Positions 8,641 through 17,225 are shown, numbered from the stretch's first letter. The stretch is 64,000 nucleotides of DNA from Massilia atriviolacea (GCF_003953935.1 NZ_RXLQ01000001.1:501018-565017); one strand, 5' to 3'. The notes: a model not told the origin generated them from the sequence alone. Program-made: numbers and translations.

Positions 8641-8934
8641 ATGTCGCGTCAGCAGAACAAAAAACTCACGACGCGCGAGACTCAGATTCTTGAGTTGCTT
8701 GGCCAAGGACTAGATACCCGACACATCGCCGCCATACTCGATATAGCGTACTACACGGTACGCAAACACCGCTCAAACATACTTATCAAACTGCAGCTAA
8801 ACACGGCCGCACAATTAGCGTGCGTTGCGGTCCAGACAGCTTTGTTTCCTCCCTCAGCGCCCACATCCGCATCCGCATCAAAATTAATAAATAACAACAC
8901 GGAATCAGCATCCCGGATACGTGGGCCGCCCTGA
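8641..8934 (+). CDS. small LuxR-type HTH protein
   Basis: A 97-residue protein consisting mainly of a GerE/LuxR helix-turn-helix (LTTRETQILELLGQGLDT ... IAAILDIAYYTVRKHRSNIL ... LQLNTAAQLACVAV, residues about 9-66) with no receiver or ligand domain. The tail of about 30 residues is Ser/Ala/Asn-rich and ends at a TGA exactly where a second HTH opens in another frame. ATG 8641 is preferred over 8638 because AAGGG is then 4 bases away. Base composition is lower in GC than the flanks, suggesting transfer. It could be a stand-alone DNA-binding protein or the first half of a frame-disrupted two-HTH regulator. Confidence 0.7.
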   Translation: MSRQQNKKLTTRETQILELLGQGLDTRHIAAILDIAYYTVRKHRSNILIKLQLNTAAQLACVAVQTALFPPSAPTSASASKLINNNTESASRIRGPP

Positions 8935-9125
8935 CGCCTCGACAACGTGAAGTTGCAAACCATGTCGTACGAGGGCTTACCAGCAAACAGATTGCTCGAT
9001 ATATGGCGATCAGCCACCAAACCGTTGCCGTGCACCGCCGTTCAATCTTTCGCGCATTTGCGGTACATAGCGTGGCTGAGCTAGCCATTCGGCTACGCTC
9101 GGAAACAACTACCCTATTGGAGTGA
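8895..9125 (+). pseudogene. second LuxR-type HTH domain in the -1 frame, no start codon
   Basis: Directly after the small HTH gene, a frame offset by -1 reads through a complete second LuxR-type HTH (LTPRQREVANHVVRGLTSKQ, then IARYMAISHQTVAVHRRSIF, then VHSVAELAIRL) to a TGA at 9123-9125. The frame is open only from 8895 and has no ATG or GTG before the domain. It must therefore be reached by frameshift from the upstream gene, use a rare start, or be a broken relic. Conservation of the HTH residues (TSKQIA, TVAVHR) argues that it was functional recently. Confidence 0.6.
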
Positions 9126-9161
9126 TTACAATATAAACAGAGCAAGTTTATCTTGGAACTA

Positions 9162-9179
9162 CGCCGCAATTATGCGGCG
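9162..9179 (+). promoter_or_regulatory. leader hairpin immediately before a ribosome-binding site
   Basis: CGCCGCA (9162-9168) pairs perfectly with TGCGGCG (9173-9179) around ATTA. It is followed by only three T and then AAGGAG at 9185-9190. It could be a weak terminator for the HTH genes or a structure that modulates translation of the following gene. Confidence 0.45.
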
Positions 9180-9196
9180 CTTTCAAGGAGATGAGC

Positions 9197-10168
9197 ATGT
9201 CTGCCGAAACCATCACTGTTTACATCGATCCAACCCAACTGACCAACCAGCAGAACAATAATTACAGCCTCTATCTGGCCAAAATGGTTAACGGCCAATA
9301 CACCGTCATCTGGCAGTCCCTCGGCCCCATTGCGACGGCAAGCAGCCCGAGCTATGAGTACGAAAACAATTTTCAAATCTCGGTGCCATCCTACCAAGTC
9401 AATTATGGGACGGTGACCGAGGTCGATGGATCGGTAACATTCAGTGCTGGTGGCAAACCGGTGACGATGAACCTGGGGCAGACGGTGAGCCTCAGCTCCG
9501 GCGGGGAGTTTTCGTCCCCCGCCAATGGCGGGACGGCTGGAACCTTAACCGTTAACAACTCTCTTGCCCGCAATCCGCATGAAATTCTTAGCGATATGGC
9601 CGGCAACACAATTTTCGTCAATACCGCGAGCGGCATGGACATCGGCCAGGCAGTACTCACCCCGATCGATCAGTATCAGTTATGGTTTGGCAATCTGCAA
9701 GATACCGGCACGATCATTGCGAACAATGTCAGCAATGCAGGCGTTGTTACGTTCTCCGGATCCAGCACCGAGGTCATCAGCTATACGGAGGCTGGCGCCT
9801 GGGAAAGCGGCCCCCTCGCGTCGCGCGACCTGATACTCGATCCGGCCATCAGGGCGGCATCCAATGTGGTGGTTTATGCAGCCACCTTTACAACTGCGCT
9901 TACCGTCGTTGCCGTAACCTTTCTCCTGAATGAATTGATCGGCAAGTTCGAGACATTGCGGCCGACGTCGATCACCGCGCAAAGTGGTTCAAAAAAGCTC
10001 ACACTCACATTCAGCCAAAGCCGTTCGCAATTTTCGGCAGTCTCTCCTGCCGCATACGATGCAGCGATTAACAAGGCATTGACGAAATTATCGCAGGCGA
10101 AGGATTCGCCGATTGCACGTAACGCCTGGAAGCTGAACGGCCCGGAAGTCCGGGTAAACTTCGACTAG
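9197..10168 (+). CDS. hypothetical protein with a beta-rich N-terminal region and one central hydrophobic helix
   Basis: I do not recognise this 323-residue protein. The first 210 residues are rich in Ser, Thr, Asn and Tyr and look beta-stranded (for example NNYSLYLAKMVNGQYTVIW, then VTFSAGGKPVTMNLG). Residues of about 222-247 form a single hydrophobic segment (VVVYAATFTTALTVVAVTFLLNE). The remaining 75 residues are polar. There is no signal peptide. The second ATG (9197) is chosen because AAGGAG lies 6 bases before it but abuts the first ATG (9191). It follows the double-HTH locus in the same AT-richer island, so the HTH protein may regulate it. Cys-free throughout. Confidence 0.75.
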   Translation: MSAETITVYIDPTQLTNQQNNNYSLYLAKMVNGQYTVIWQSLGPIATASSPSYEYENNFQISVPSYQVNYGTVTEVDGSVTFSAGGKPVTMNLGQTVSLSSGGEFSSPANGGTAGTLTVNNSLARNPHEILSDMAGNTIFVNTASGMDIGQAVLTPIDQYQLWFGNLQDTGTIIANNVSNAGVVTFSGSSTEVISYTEAGAWESGPLASRDLILDPAIRAASNVVVYAATFTTALTVVAVTFLLNELIGKFETLRPTSITAQSGSKKLTLTFSQSRSQFSAVSPAAYDAAINKALTKLSQAKDSPIARNAWKLNGPEVRVNFD

Positions 10169-10256
10169 TAACGTCGATCATCGGCGGTTGACACTCACGC
10201 TTCCGGATTGAAAACGAGATGGCCGCCATGTTGCCTTGAACGTGACACGCTCCAAA

Positions 10257-10282
10257 CGAAGTCGGCTACCCGGCCGACTTCG
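10257..10282. terminator. strong hairpin between convergent genes
   Basis: CGAAGTCGGC (10257-10266) pairs perfectly over 10 bp with GCCGACTTCG (10273-10282), with a 6-base loop. There is no real T-tract on the plus side; the minus side has TTTGG. It most likely ends the hypothetical gene at 9197-10168 and/or the convergent TetR gene. Confidence 0.6.
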
Positions 10283-10410
10283 TCATTGCGGCGCCAAAGA
10301 AAGGATGCGCAACATCGAGCGCGACGCTGCGCACCATAGGTCGATAGATGGCATAGGTAGTGGCGGTCCGGACTGATATCGCGGGCGGCAGGCGCCAGCG
10401 AAAGTGAAAC

Positions 10411-10974
10411 CTACCCTTTGCGCGGCGGCGTCAGCAACTGCACCACCGTGCCGATTTCGGCCTCGCTCATTTCGGGCGCGCCAATGGCGGCGTGTCCGAT
10501 GAAGGCGCAGTAGTTCCAGCGTGCGATCACCGGCGCCTGATCGGCCGGCCAGCCGATATCGGTCAGCAGCCTGGCGACGTAATCGACCCGCTTGCGGTCG
10601 ACCCGCTCCTGCACTTCCCTGACCTGCTCGTTGGTCATCGACCAGGCGCGGATCGCCCGGCCCAAGGTGAACAGGTGCGGCGGCCCACCCGTGAACAGCT
10701 TGGCGAGTTTGCTGGCGACATCCACATCCTGCTGGTCGACAATATCCATCACCTGCTGGGTGTGCACCTGCTCCCACTCTTCCAGCAGCGCGGATTGGTA
10801 GTCTTCCAGATTCTTGAAGTGCCAGTAAAAACTGCCCTTGGTGACCCCCATCTTTTGCGCGATCGTCATGATGCGCAAACCTTCGGGGCCGTCGTCGGCA
10901 AGTGCCTGCAAGCCGGCGCCGAGCCAGCTCTGTCTGTTCTTTTTATCGTCCATATCGTTATCATACCGAATCAC
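10411..10974 (-). CDS. TetR family transcriptional regulator
   Basis: A 187-residue repressor-type protein. The N-terminal HTH is clear (GLRIMTIAQKMGVTKGSFYWHFKN, residues about 32-55), and the C-terminal helical domain (from about 70) would bind an unknown ligand. The start is the GTG at 10974, which has GGAG 8 bases upstream; an internal ATG at 10953 is the alternative. It lies in the same orientation as, and 60 bases downstream of, the promoter-side end of the serine-hydrolase gene, with no obvious target operon beside it. Confidence 0.88.
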   Translation of the reverse strand: MIRYDNDMDDKKNRQSWLGAGLQALADDGPEGLRIMTIAQKMGVTKGSFYWHFKNLEDYQSALLEEWEQVHTQQVMDIVDQQDVDVASKLAKLFTGGPPHLFTLGRAIRAWSMTNEQVREVQERVDRKRVDYVARLLTDIGWPADQAPVIARWNYCAFIGHAAIGAPEMSEAEIGTVVQLLTPPRKG

Positions 10975-11034
10975 ATTGACAACTCCAATGCTTGACGTAA
11001 AGCCAACCCGACGCTCCCACCCCTCTGGTGCGAT

Positions 11035-12405
11035 CTATTCGAGGCGCAGTTTCAGTACATCGACGACGCCGTCCTTGCCGAAGCCGATGTTCACCAGCAC
11101 CGCAGTGTCGGCGTAGTTGACCCGATAACGGTAGCGCCGCTTTTCTCCCTCGGTCTCGCGCGCGAGTGCCTCGACCGATTGCACAGCGCCCCATTCGCGG
11201 CCTTCCGATGCCAGCATTTTCAGGAATGCCGGCGAAAACTGCTTGTTGACGCTGGCGTCCAGCCCCGCGGGCAACACGCCGCCGGCCAGCTGTTCGACCA
11301 GCTCGCGCACGCGCGTGTTGACGGCCGGTTCGGTTTCCGCAATCGCTACCGCCAGCTTGCGCGCCAGCGCCGGCTCGTAATGGGCCGCGATCAGATCGGC
11401 AAACCTGTTCGGGCGGGCCGCCGCCGAATTGGCGAGCACCACGACCGTCAGCTTGTCATCCACATAGCGCACGAAATCGGCTTTGAATCCCTGCCATGCA
11501 CCGCCATGGCCGATCACGCGGTGCCCGTTGCGCGAATCGAGCTGCCAGCCCAGGCCATATTGCGCGGTCTTGCCATCGTTGAGTTTTGCCGGCGTCCAGC
11601 TCGCTTCGCGCACGCGCGCGTTAAGGATCTTGTCGTCGTACAGCGCCAGATCCCACAGCGCCAGGTCGCGCGCGGTCAGGTACAGGCTGCCGTCGGCGGT
11701 GGTGTTCAGGCGCGGCGCCACCCATTGCTGGTTCTTCAGGACGCCATCGATGCGCTCGTAGCCACGGGCGCGGTGCGGGATGATGTCGCTTTCGCTGATG
11801 ACCCGCGTGCTCATGCCCAGCGGCGCAAAAATGCGCTCGCGTAGCTGGTCGCCGTAGAACTTGCCGCCGACCTTGTTGCAGATGAAGCCCAGCAAGTGGT
11901 AGCCCATATTGCTGTACGACCACTTCTCACCGGGCGCGGACAGGACCGGGATGGCCGCTTCCAGTGCGATCAGTTCCTCGTCCGTGTAATCCTTGCGCAT
12001 GTCCAGCTTCGCGTAGGGGTCGCCCAGGCCGGACGTGTGGGTCAGCAAGTGGCGGATCGTGATCTTTTGCCATGCCCTGGGGGTCTTGGCCAGGTGGCGC
12101 GAGATGGGATCGTCGAGCGAGAGCTTGCCGTCTTCCGCGAGCAGCATCACCAGCGCGGCCGTGAACGTCTTGCCGACGGAGCCGGACTGGAAAACGGTCT
12201 GCGGCGTCACCCGCACGCCGTTTTCGACATCGGCGTCGCCATACCCCATTTCCTTGACGATCTTGCCATCCTTGACGACGGCGATGCCGAGACCGGGCAC
12301 TTTGCCGCGTTTCATCTCGGCGACGATGGCGTCATCGAGCGGATCGGCCTGCACGGAGGTGGCGCCGACCAGGGCGGCAAACAGAAACACGAAGCTAACG
12401 CGCAT
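11035..12405 (-). CDS. secreted serine hydrolase, class C beta-lactamase / DD-peptidase family
   Basis: A 456-residue protein with a signal peptide (residues 1-20, ending SVQA). The catalytic signature S-x-x-K is S76-V-G-K79, the Tyr motif is Y164-S-N166, and the third motif is HGG in RVIGHGGAWQGF. It therefore has the full penicillin-binding/AmpC-like active site of the periplasmic beta-lactamase family, whose members act as esterases, D-aminopeptidases or peptidases. The C-terminal 110 residues form a separate domain (from about ALARKLAVAIAETEP). It is not an obvious AmpC resistance enzyme; the physiological substrate is unknown. Confidence 0.88.
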   Translation of the reverse strand: MRVSFVFLFAALVGATSVQADPLDDAIVAEMKRGKVPGLGIAVVKDGKIVKEMGYGDADVENGVRVTPQTVFQSGSVGKTFTAALVMLLAEDGKLSLDDPISRHLAKTPRAWQKITIRHLLTHTSGLGDPYAKLDMRKDYTDEELIALEAAIPVLSAPGEKWSYSNMGYHLLGFICNKVGGKFYGDQLRERIFAPLGMSTRVISESDIIPHRARGYERIDGVLKNQQWVAPRLNTTADGSLYLTARDLALWDLALYDDKILNARVREASWTPAKLNDGKTAQYGLGWQLDSRNGHRVIGHGGAWQGFKADFVRYVDDKLTVVVLANSAAARPNRFADLIAAHYEPALARKLAVAIAETEPAVNTRVRELVEQLAGGVLPAGLDASVNKQFSPAFLKMLASEGREWGAVQSVEALARETEGEKRRYRYRVNYADTAVLVNIGFGKDGVVDVLKLRLE

Positions 12406-12447
12406 GGATTGTCCTTTTAGAATTGTTTTCCTATGGACATTCTACCG

Positions 12448-12738
12448 TCAGTCGGCGTACAAGCGGTCGGCAATCGCTTTCAGGCCTTGGTCCGGGATGA
12501 ATTGCTCGGACACCGTCAGGATGGCATGCAGATTGCGCTTGAGCTCATCGGCTGGAAGTGCGCCGTCCCGCAGCGCCGTCTGCAGCAGGTGCAGGGCCAT
12601 GTCGGCGAGGAGAATTCTCTGCTTTTCCGCCCAGGCCGCTTGGCCGCGCGTTGCCGGGTTATCGCGGTAGGCCGACTCGGTGAGCTCGTGCGCCTTGCGT
12701 CCCCCATCCAGAATTTCCTTCCTGGTCGCTTCATCCAT
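12448..12738 (-). CDS. small hypothetical helical protein
   Basis: A 96-residue, probably all-alpha, charged protein that I do not recognise (MDEATRKEILDGGRKAHELTE at the start, then LLADMALHLLQTALRDGALP). It has no signal peptide, membrane segment or Cys. The ATG at 12738 has AAAAGG about 10 bases upstream; a TTG three codons earlier is possible. It lies upstream of the serine-hydrolase gene on the same strand (42-base gap) and could share its transcript. It is divergent from the acetyltransferase at 12826. Confidence 0.6.
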   Translation of the reverse strand: MDEATRKEILDGGRKAHELTESAYRDNPATRGQAAWAEKQRILLADMALHLLQTALRDGALPADELKRNLHAILTVSEQFIPDQGLKAIADRLYAD

Positions 12739-12825
12739 CGCACGCAAGCCTTTTCAATTTTGGTGATACATTGCAATTTAAGCAGGATACCCTGCTTCTT
12801 AAAATCTTTCATGGATGAAAAACGC

Positions 12826-13278
12826 ATGAGCACTATTCAGATTCGACAGGCCGTACTTGCCGATCTCGACGCATTGTCAGTTTTGTTCGACGGCTACCGC
12901 CAGTTCTACGAACGCGAAAGCGATGTGGCGGCCGCGAAGCAGTTTCTGACAGACCGGTTTAATCACGGCGAGTCGGTCGTGTTTATCGCGCATGACGGCA
13001 CCGAGCCTGTCGGGTTTGCCCAGTTATACCCGAGCTTTTCGAGTGTGTCGCTCGGGCGGATTTATATCGTCAACGATCTGTTCGTGAATGCGGCGGGGCG
13101 GCGCAAGGGCGTCGGTGCCGGGCTGCTTTCCGCTTCCATCGATTTTGCGAAGACGGTTGGGGCAATCCGTCTTGCGCTGTCGACCGCGCATACCAACGCG
13201 AACGCGCAAGCGCTATATGAAGCGAAAGGGTGGACGCGCGACGACGACTTCTTCTACGTCTACCCCCTTCCGGCATAA
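12826..13278 (+). CDS. GNAT family N-acetyltransferase
   Basis: A 150-residue acetyltransferase-fold protein. The acetyl-CoA binding loop is AAGRRKGVGAGLLSASIDFA (motif A, residues about 88-107), preceded by the beta-4 strand IYIVNDLFVN and followed by LALSTAHTNANAQALYEAKGW. The acceptor substrate cannot be inferred. ATG 12826 is preferred because a GGAT lies 9 bases before it; ATG 12811 is in frame and possible. It is monocistronic and convergent with the gene at 13306. Confidence 0.87.
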   Translation: MSTIQIRQAVLADLDALSVLFDGYRQFYERESDVAAAKQFLTDRFNHGESVVFIAHDGTEPVGFAQLYPSFSSVSLGRIYIVNDLFVNAAGRRKGVGAGLLSASIDFAKTVGAIRLALSTAHTNANAQALYEAKGWTRDDDFFYVYPLPA

Positions 13279-13305
13279 CCGCCCGCTTTTTTTCTGCGCG
13301 GACTG

Positions 13306-13755
13306 TCAGCCGCCCCAAGGCGGCGACGCGTCCAGGGTGGCATTGTCGCTGTGGCCGTCGCTGACGGCTCGCAAGGCGCGCACGAAATCATCGAGCTGCG
13401 CCGGTTCGGTGGTCAGATATAAAGTGCTTTCGCGAGCGACATGCTTCTTGCCGAAATCGATATACTCTGACTGAGCAACGACAGTGATGTACAGCCGTCC
13501 CCCATCCTGAAAATGCAGCCGGGCATGAAATGCGCCGGACGCATATTCAGGGCCGAATTGCCCGAATCGCAGGTCGTAGATGCCACCATGGACCTGATGC
13601 CTAAACTGGTCCAATCCTGCGACGACATCCTTCAGTTTGCGATGTCCTGCATACACCTTGTTACTGAATGTCGACGTGCCATCGCTCACCACGATATGTA
13701 GCTCAACCATATCGTCATCGATCCATAGCTTGTCAACACTGATTTTTGCGTCCAT
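13306..13755 (-). CDS. hypothetical protein, 149 aa
   Basis: I do not recognise the family. The protein is soluble and beta-rich (VDKLWIDDDMVELHIVVSDG, VHGGIYDLRFGQFGPEYASG, then GRLYITVVAQSEYIDFG) with a helical end. An AAAGG lies before the ATG. The alternating strand pattern and small size resemble proteins found as immunity or accessory factors, but no toxin gene is adjacent, so this remains a guess. It is convergent with the acetyltransferase at 12826 and 85 bases downstream of nothing obvious on its own strand. Confidence 0.65.
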   Translation of the reverse strand: MDAKISVDKLWIDDDMVELHIVVSDGTSTFSNKVYAGHRKLKDVVAGLDQFRHQVHGGIYDLRFGQFGPEYASGAFHARLHFQDGGRLYITVVAQSEYIDFGKKHVARESTLYLTTEPAQLDDFVRALRAVSDGHSDNATLDASPPWGG

Positions 13756-13840
13756 ATTTAACCTTTGTTAGTACGATGATCGCTGCCCCTTGCAGGCAGG
13801 TGTCCGGGTCTTTTTGCTGCATCGGCAAGCCGAAGCGGTG

Positions 13841-14371
13841 TCAGGCGCGCTCAATCCCGATCCGTTTCCAGTACAACAGCGTGCCCGTCAGGCCGCCATG
13901 CGGCTTGAGCGCGTAGTCGGGGATTTCCCCGGTCAGGGTGAAGCCGTGTTTCTCGTAGAGCCCGGCCGCGCCGCCCTCGCTGGCGGTGTCGAGCACCAGC
14001 AAGGTCTTTCCCCGCTCCACGGCAGCCGCTTCAGCCTCCCGCAGCAAGGCCGCCGCGATCCCGCGCCCACGGTAGCGCGGCAAGGTCATCATCTTGGCGA
14101 TTTCCGCGCGGTGCGGCTGGTTGGGCGGACAGTCGAGCAGCAGGCTCACCGTTGCCGCCAGCGTAGCGCCGTCGAACGCGCCATACACGATGCGCTGGCC
14201 ATCGGCCGCCGCCTGCAGCGCGCGCTCCCAGAAGGCGCGCCCTTGCGCCTTGTCGAGCGGGTGCATGAAGCCGACCGAGCCGCCTTGCGCGACCACCTCG
14301 GCCAGCAGTGCCGCAAGGGTGTCGATCAGCGCCGGCGTGGCCGACAGGGGACGAATGTGAATGCCGGACAT
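13841..14371 (-). CDS. GNAT family N-acetyltransferase
   Basis: A 176-residue acetyltransferase. The CoA-binding motif is LPRYRGRGIAAALLREAEAA (residues about 97-116), followed by LLVLDTASEGGAAGLYEKHGF, the usual beta-5/alpha-4 region. The start ATG 14371 lies two bases after the stop of the XRE-cupin regulator gene, with GGAG inside the end of that gene, so translation is probably coupled. The pairing of an XRE-cupin repressor with a GNAT enzyme suggests self-regulated modification of a small amine or amino acid; the substrate is unknown. Confidence 0.88.
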   Translation of the reverse strand: MSGIHIRPLSATPALIDTLAALLAEVVAQGGSVGFMHPLDKAQGRAFWERALQAAADGQRIVYGAFDGATLAATVSLLLDCPPNQPHRAEIAKMMTLPRYRGRGIAAALLREAEAAAVERGKTLLVLDTASEGGAAGLYEKHGFTLTGEIPDYALKPHGGLTGTLLYWKRIGIERA

Positions 14372-14373
14372 GC

Positions 14374-14946
14374 TCAACTCCTCGAAAGAACCACCACGTA
14401 CTGGCAGGGCTCCGTGCCCTCGTTGGCAATCGTCACCTCGGACGGCAGCCCGAAACCGAGGCAGTCGCCGGCCTCCAGGCGATGCTGCTCGCCCCCCTCG
14501 ACTACCGTCAAGGGCCCGTTCCGGACCCAGAGCGCCTGGCGGATGTGCGCGTACGATGACGCGGGCAGCACCACGCGCTGGCCCGGCGGCATGTCGACCT
14601 GCACGATTTCGACGGGGTGATCGGGGCGCGCGTAGATTTGCCTGCGCGCATAGCCGCTCTCCGGGTCGCGCCACACCGCCTGCTGCGCCGCGCGCATGAC
14701 GCGGCTGGCGTCGTCATGCCCTTCGGCGCGCAGCAGCAGACCGGCCAGGGTCAGGTCGAAGGCGCCGGCCAGCCGCACCAGGATGACCGCCGTGGGACTG
14801 GTCTCCTCGCGCTCGATCTTGCTGATGGTGGCCTTGGCGACGCCGGAGCGTGCCGCCAGGTCCGCCAGCGACCAGCCGCGCGCATCGCGTTCGAGGCGCA
14901 GGCGGCGCGCGATGGCCTTTCCCGTATCGTCCATTAATGCATCCAT
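14374..14946 (-). CDS. XRE family regulator with C-terminal cupin domain
   Basis: A 190-residue regulator. The N-terminal HTH is SLADLAARSGVAKATISKIE (residues about 27-46), followed by the typical RxxTSPT turn. The C-terminal half is a cupin barrel (ALWVRNGPLTVVEGGEQHRL, then EAGDCLGFGLPSE) that usually senses a small molecule. The ATG at 14946 follows GGACGG closely; ATG 14934 is in frame. A near-perfect palindrome lies directly upstream at 14949-14964, so autorepression is likely. It forms an operon with the acetyltransferase downstream. Confidence 0.88.
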   Translation of the reverse strand: MDALMDDTGKAIARRLRLERDARGWSLADLAARSGVAKATISKIEREETSPTAVILVRLAGAFDLTLAGLLLRAEGHDDASRVMRAAQQAVWRDPESGYARRQIYARPDHPVEIVQVDMPPGQRVVLPASSYAHIRQALWVRNGPLTVVEGGEQHRLEAGDCLGFGLPSEVTIANEGTEPCQYVVVLSRS

Positions 14947-14948
14947 CC

Positions 14949-14964
14949 GTCCAATATAATGGAC
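14949..14964. promoter_or_regulatory. operator candidate for the XRE-cupin regulator
   Basis: GTCCAATATAATGGAC is a 16-bp palindrome with a single mismatched pair, lying 3 bases upstream of the chosen start codon. Its AT-rich centre resembles a -10 element on either strand, so bound repressor would block both polymerase and ribosome. Assignment to this regulator is inferred from position. Confidence 0.5.
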
Positions 14965-14993
14965 GCCGTGAATCCAGGCAAGTCCCTGTAGCG

Positions 14994-15029
14994 AAAAAAA
15001 AGGCAGCGCCGGATGACCGGGGCTGCCTT
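14994..15029 (-). terminator. rho-independent terminator of the FadB-like gene
   Basis: Read on the minus strand, AAGGCAGCC and GCTGCCTT pair around a GC-rich loop and are followed by eight T. It lies 20 bases after the stop of the gene at 15050-17137, so the downstream XRE operon is a separate unit. Confidence 0.85.
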
Positions 15030-15049
15030 CTTGGCCGGATGACGCCGGA

Positions 15050-17137
15050 TCAGCTGTTGAAGCCCTTGCCTTCGGCAGCAAGGCGCACCATCAGCGGAGC
15101 CGGTTTCCAGGCGTCGCCATGGCGGCCCTTGGCGTATTTTTCCATCGCCATGAGGACGTTGGCCAGGCCGACCGTGTCCGCGTAGAACATCGGACCGCCG
15201 CGGAAGACCGGGAAGCCGTAGCCGGTCAGGTACACCATGTCGATATCGGAAGCGCGCATCGCAATGCCTTCTTCCAGGATCAGCGCGCCTTCGTTGACCA
15301 GCGAATACACCAGGCGCTCGACGATTTCTTCATCGCTGATCTTGCGGCGCTCGACGCCGATGTCGGCCGAGTGCCTGACGATCATGTCGTTGACGTCCTG
15401 CGAGGCGTAAGCCTTGCGGTCCCCCGCCTTGTAGTCGTACCAGCCGGCGCCGGTCTTCTGGCCGTAGCGGCCCATTTCGCACAGCAGGTCGGCGGTTTTC
15501 GAATACGTGATCTCGGGCGATTCCACATAGCGGCGCTTGCGGATATACCAGCCGATATCGTTGCCGGCCAGGTCGCCCATGCGGAACGGGCCCATGGCGA
15601 AGCCGAATTTCTCGACGGCCTTGTCGACCTGTTCCGGCAAGCAGCCTTCTTCCAGCAGGAAACCGGCCTGGCGGCTGTACTGTTCGATCATGCGGTTACC
15701 GATGAAGCCGTCGCACACGCCCGACACCACGCCGGTCTTGCGCAGCTTTTTCGACAGCGCCAGGGTGGTGGCCAGCACGTCCTTGCCGGTCTTGGCGCCG
15801 CGCACGATTTCCAGCAGCTTCATCACGTTGGCCGGGCTGAAGAAGTGGGTACCGACCACATCCTGCGGGCGGCTGGTGAAATCGGCGATCCTGTTCACGT
15901 CCAGGGTCGAGGTATTGGACGCCAGGATCGCGCCCGGCTTCATGACTGCGTCGAGCTGCTTGAAGACCGATTCCTTCACGCCCATGTCTTCGAACACGGC
16001 TTCGACGACGATGTCGGCCTGGGCGATGTCCGCATAGTTCAGGGTGCCGCTGATGAGGCCGACGCGCTGTTCGAACTTCTCGGGCGTGAGCTTGCCCTTC
16101 TTCATCGTGTTTTCGTAGTTCTTGCGGATCGTGGCGATGCCTTTGTCGAGCGCTTCCTGCTTGGTTTCGAGCAGGATGACGGGAATGCCGGCGTTGACGA
16201 AATTCATCGCAATGCCGCCGCCCATGGTGCCTGCGCCGATGATCGCCGCCTGCTTGATGTCGCGGGTCGGCGTGTCGCCTGGCACGTCCGGAATCTTGCT
16301 GGCGAGGCGTTCGGCGAAGAAAGCATGGCGCAGCGACTTCGATTCCGGCGTCTGGATCAGGTGCAGGAAGCGTTCGCGTTCGAACTTGATGCCGTCTTCA
16401 AACTTCTTGGTGACCGAGGCGGCCACGGTTTCGACGCATTCCAGCGGCGCCGGGAAGGCGCCCGACATGGCCTTGACCGTGTTGCGCGAAAATTGCAGGA
16501 AGGCTTCGTGGTTCGGGTAGTTGACCTTGCGGTCGCGCACGCGCGGGAGCGGGCGCACGTCGGCGACCTTGTTGGCGAAGGCCACGGCCGAGTCGATCAG
16601 CTTGGCGTCGGACGCGAAGACTTCGTCGAACAGCGCCGTGCCGGCGAATTTTTCGGACGGCACCGGGGTGCCGGACACGATCATGTTCAGGGCCATTTCC
16701 AGGCCGACCACGCGCGGCAGGCGCTGGGTGCCGCCGGCGCCCGGCAAGAGGCCGAGCTTGACTTCCGGCAGCGCAATCTGCGCCCCCGGCATGGCGACGC
16801 GGTAGTTGCAGCCGAGGGCCAGTTCGAGCCCGCCGCCCATGCAGACCGTGTGGATCGCGGCGATGACGGGCTTGGTCGAGCTTTCGGCGACGTGGATCAG
16901 CGAGTGCAGCGACGGCTCGGTGAGGGCCTTGGGCGAGTTGAATTCCTTGATGTCGGCGCCACCGGAAAACGCCTTGCCGGCGCCGGTGATGACGATCGCC
17001 TTGACGGCGTCGTCAGCCAGCGCGCGGCGAATGCCGGCGACCGCGGCGGTACGCGTCTCAAGACCCAGTCCATTGACCGGTGGATTGTTCAGTGTGATGA
17101 CGGCAACGCTGCCATTGACCAGGTATTCGGCGCTCAT
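15050..17137 (-). CDS. bifunctional enoyl-CoA hydratase / 3-hydroxyacyl-CoA dehydrogenase (FadB/FadJ-like)
   Basis: A 695-residue two-enzyme beta-oxidation protein that hydrates trans-2-enoyl-CoA and oxidises the 3-hydroxyacyl-CoA with NAD. Residues 1-190 form the hydratase/isomerase domain, with the oxyanion stretch FSGGADIKEF and both catalytic Glu positions present (E105 in GGGLELALG, E125 in LPEVKLGLLPGAGG). The Rossmann motif GAGTMGGG is at 301-308, and the HFFSPANVMKLLE and GFIGNRM regions of the dehydrogenase follow, with two C-terminal helical domains. AAAGGAAG precedes the ATG. It is somewhat shorter than E. coli FadB and stands alone between a terminator and a palindromic repeat. 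Confidence 0.93.
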   Translation of the reverse strand: MSAEYLVNGSVAVITLNNPPVNGLGLETRTAAVAGIRRALADDAVKAIVITGAGKAFSGGADIKEFNSPKALTEPSLHSLIHVAESSTKPVIAAIHTVCMGGGLELALGCNYRVAMPGAQIALPEVKLGLLPGAGGTQRLPRVVGLEMALNMIVSGTPVPSEKFAGTALFDEVFASDAKLIDSAVAFANKVADVRPLPRVRDRKVNYPNHEAFLQFSRNTVKAMSGAFPAPLECVETVAASVTKKFEDGIKFERERFLHLIQTPESKSLRHAFFAERLASKIPDVPGDTPTRDIKQAAIIGAGTMGGGIAMNFVNAGIPVILLETKQEALDKGIATIRKNYENTMKKGKLTPEKFEQRVGLISGTLNYADIAQADIVVEAVFEDMGVKESVFKQLDAVMKPGAILASNTSTLDVNRIADFTSRPQDVVGTHFFSPANVMKLLEIVRGAKTGKDVLATTLALSKKLRKTGVVSGVCDGFIGNRMIEQYSRQAGFLLEEGCLPEQVDKAVEKFGFAMGPFRMGDLAGNDIGWYIRKRRYVESPEITYSKTADLLCEMGRYGQKTGAGWYDYKAGDRKAYASQDVNDMIVRHSADIGVERRKISDEEIVERLVYSLVNEGALILEEGIAMRASDIDMVYLTGYGFPVFRGGPMFYADTVGLANVLMAMEKYAKGRHGDAWKPAPLMVRLAAEGKGFNS

Positions 17138-17225
17138 GTCTCTTCCTTTGTTAGTGGGTTCAGCAGTCTTCGACTATACATGATAATAGAACGGTCGTAT
17201 TATTTTTTGTGGGGGATTGGCCGAC

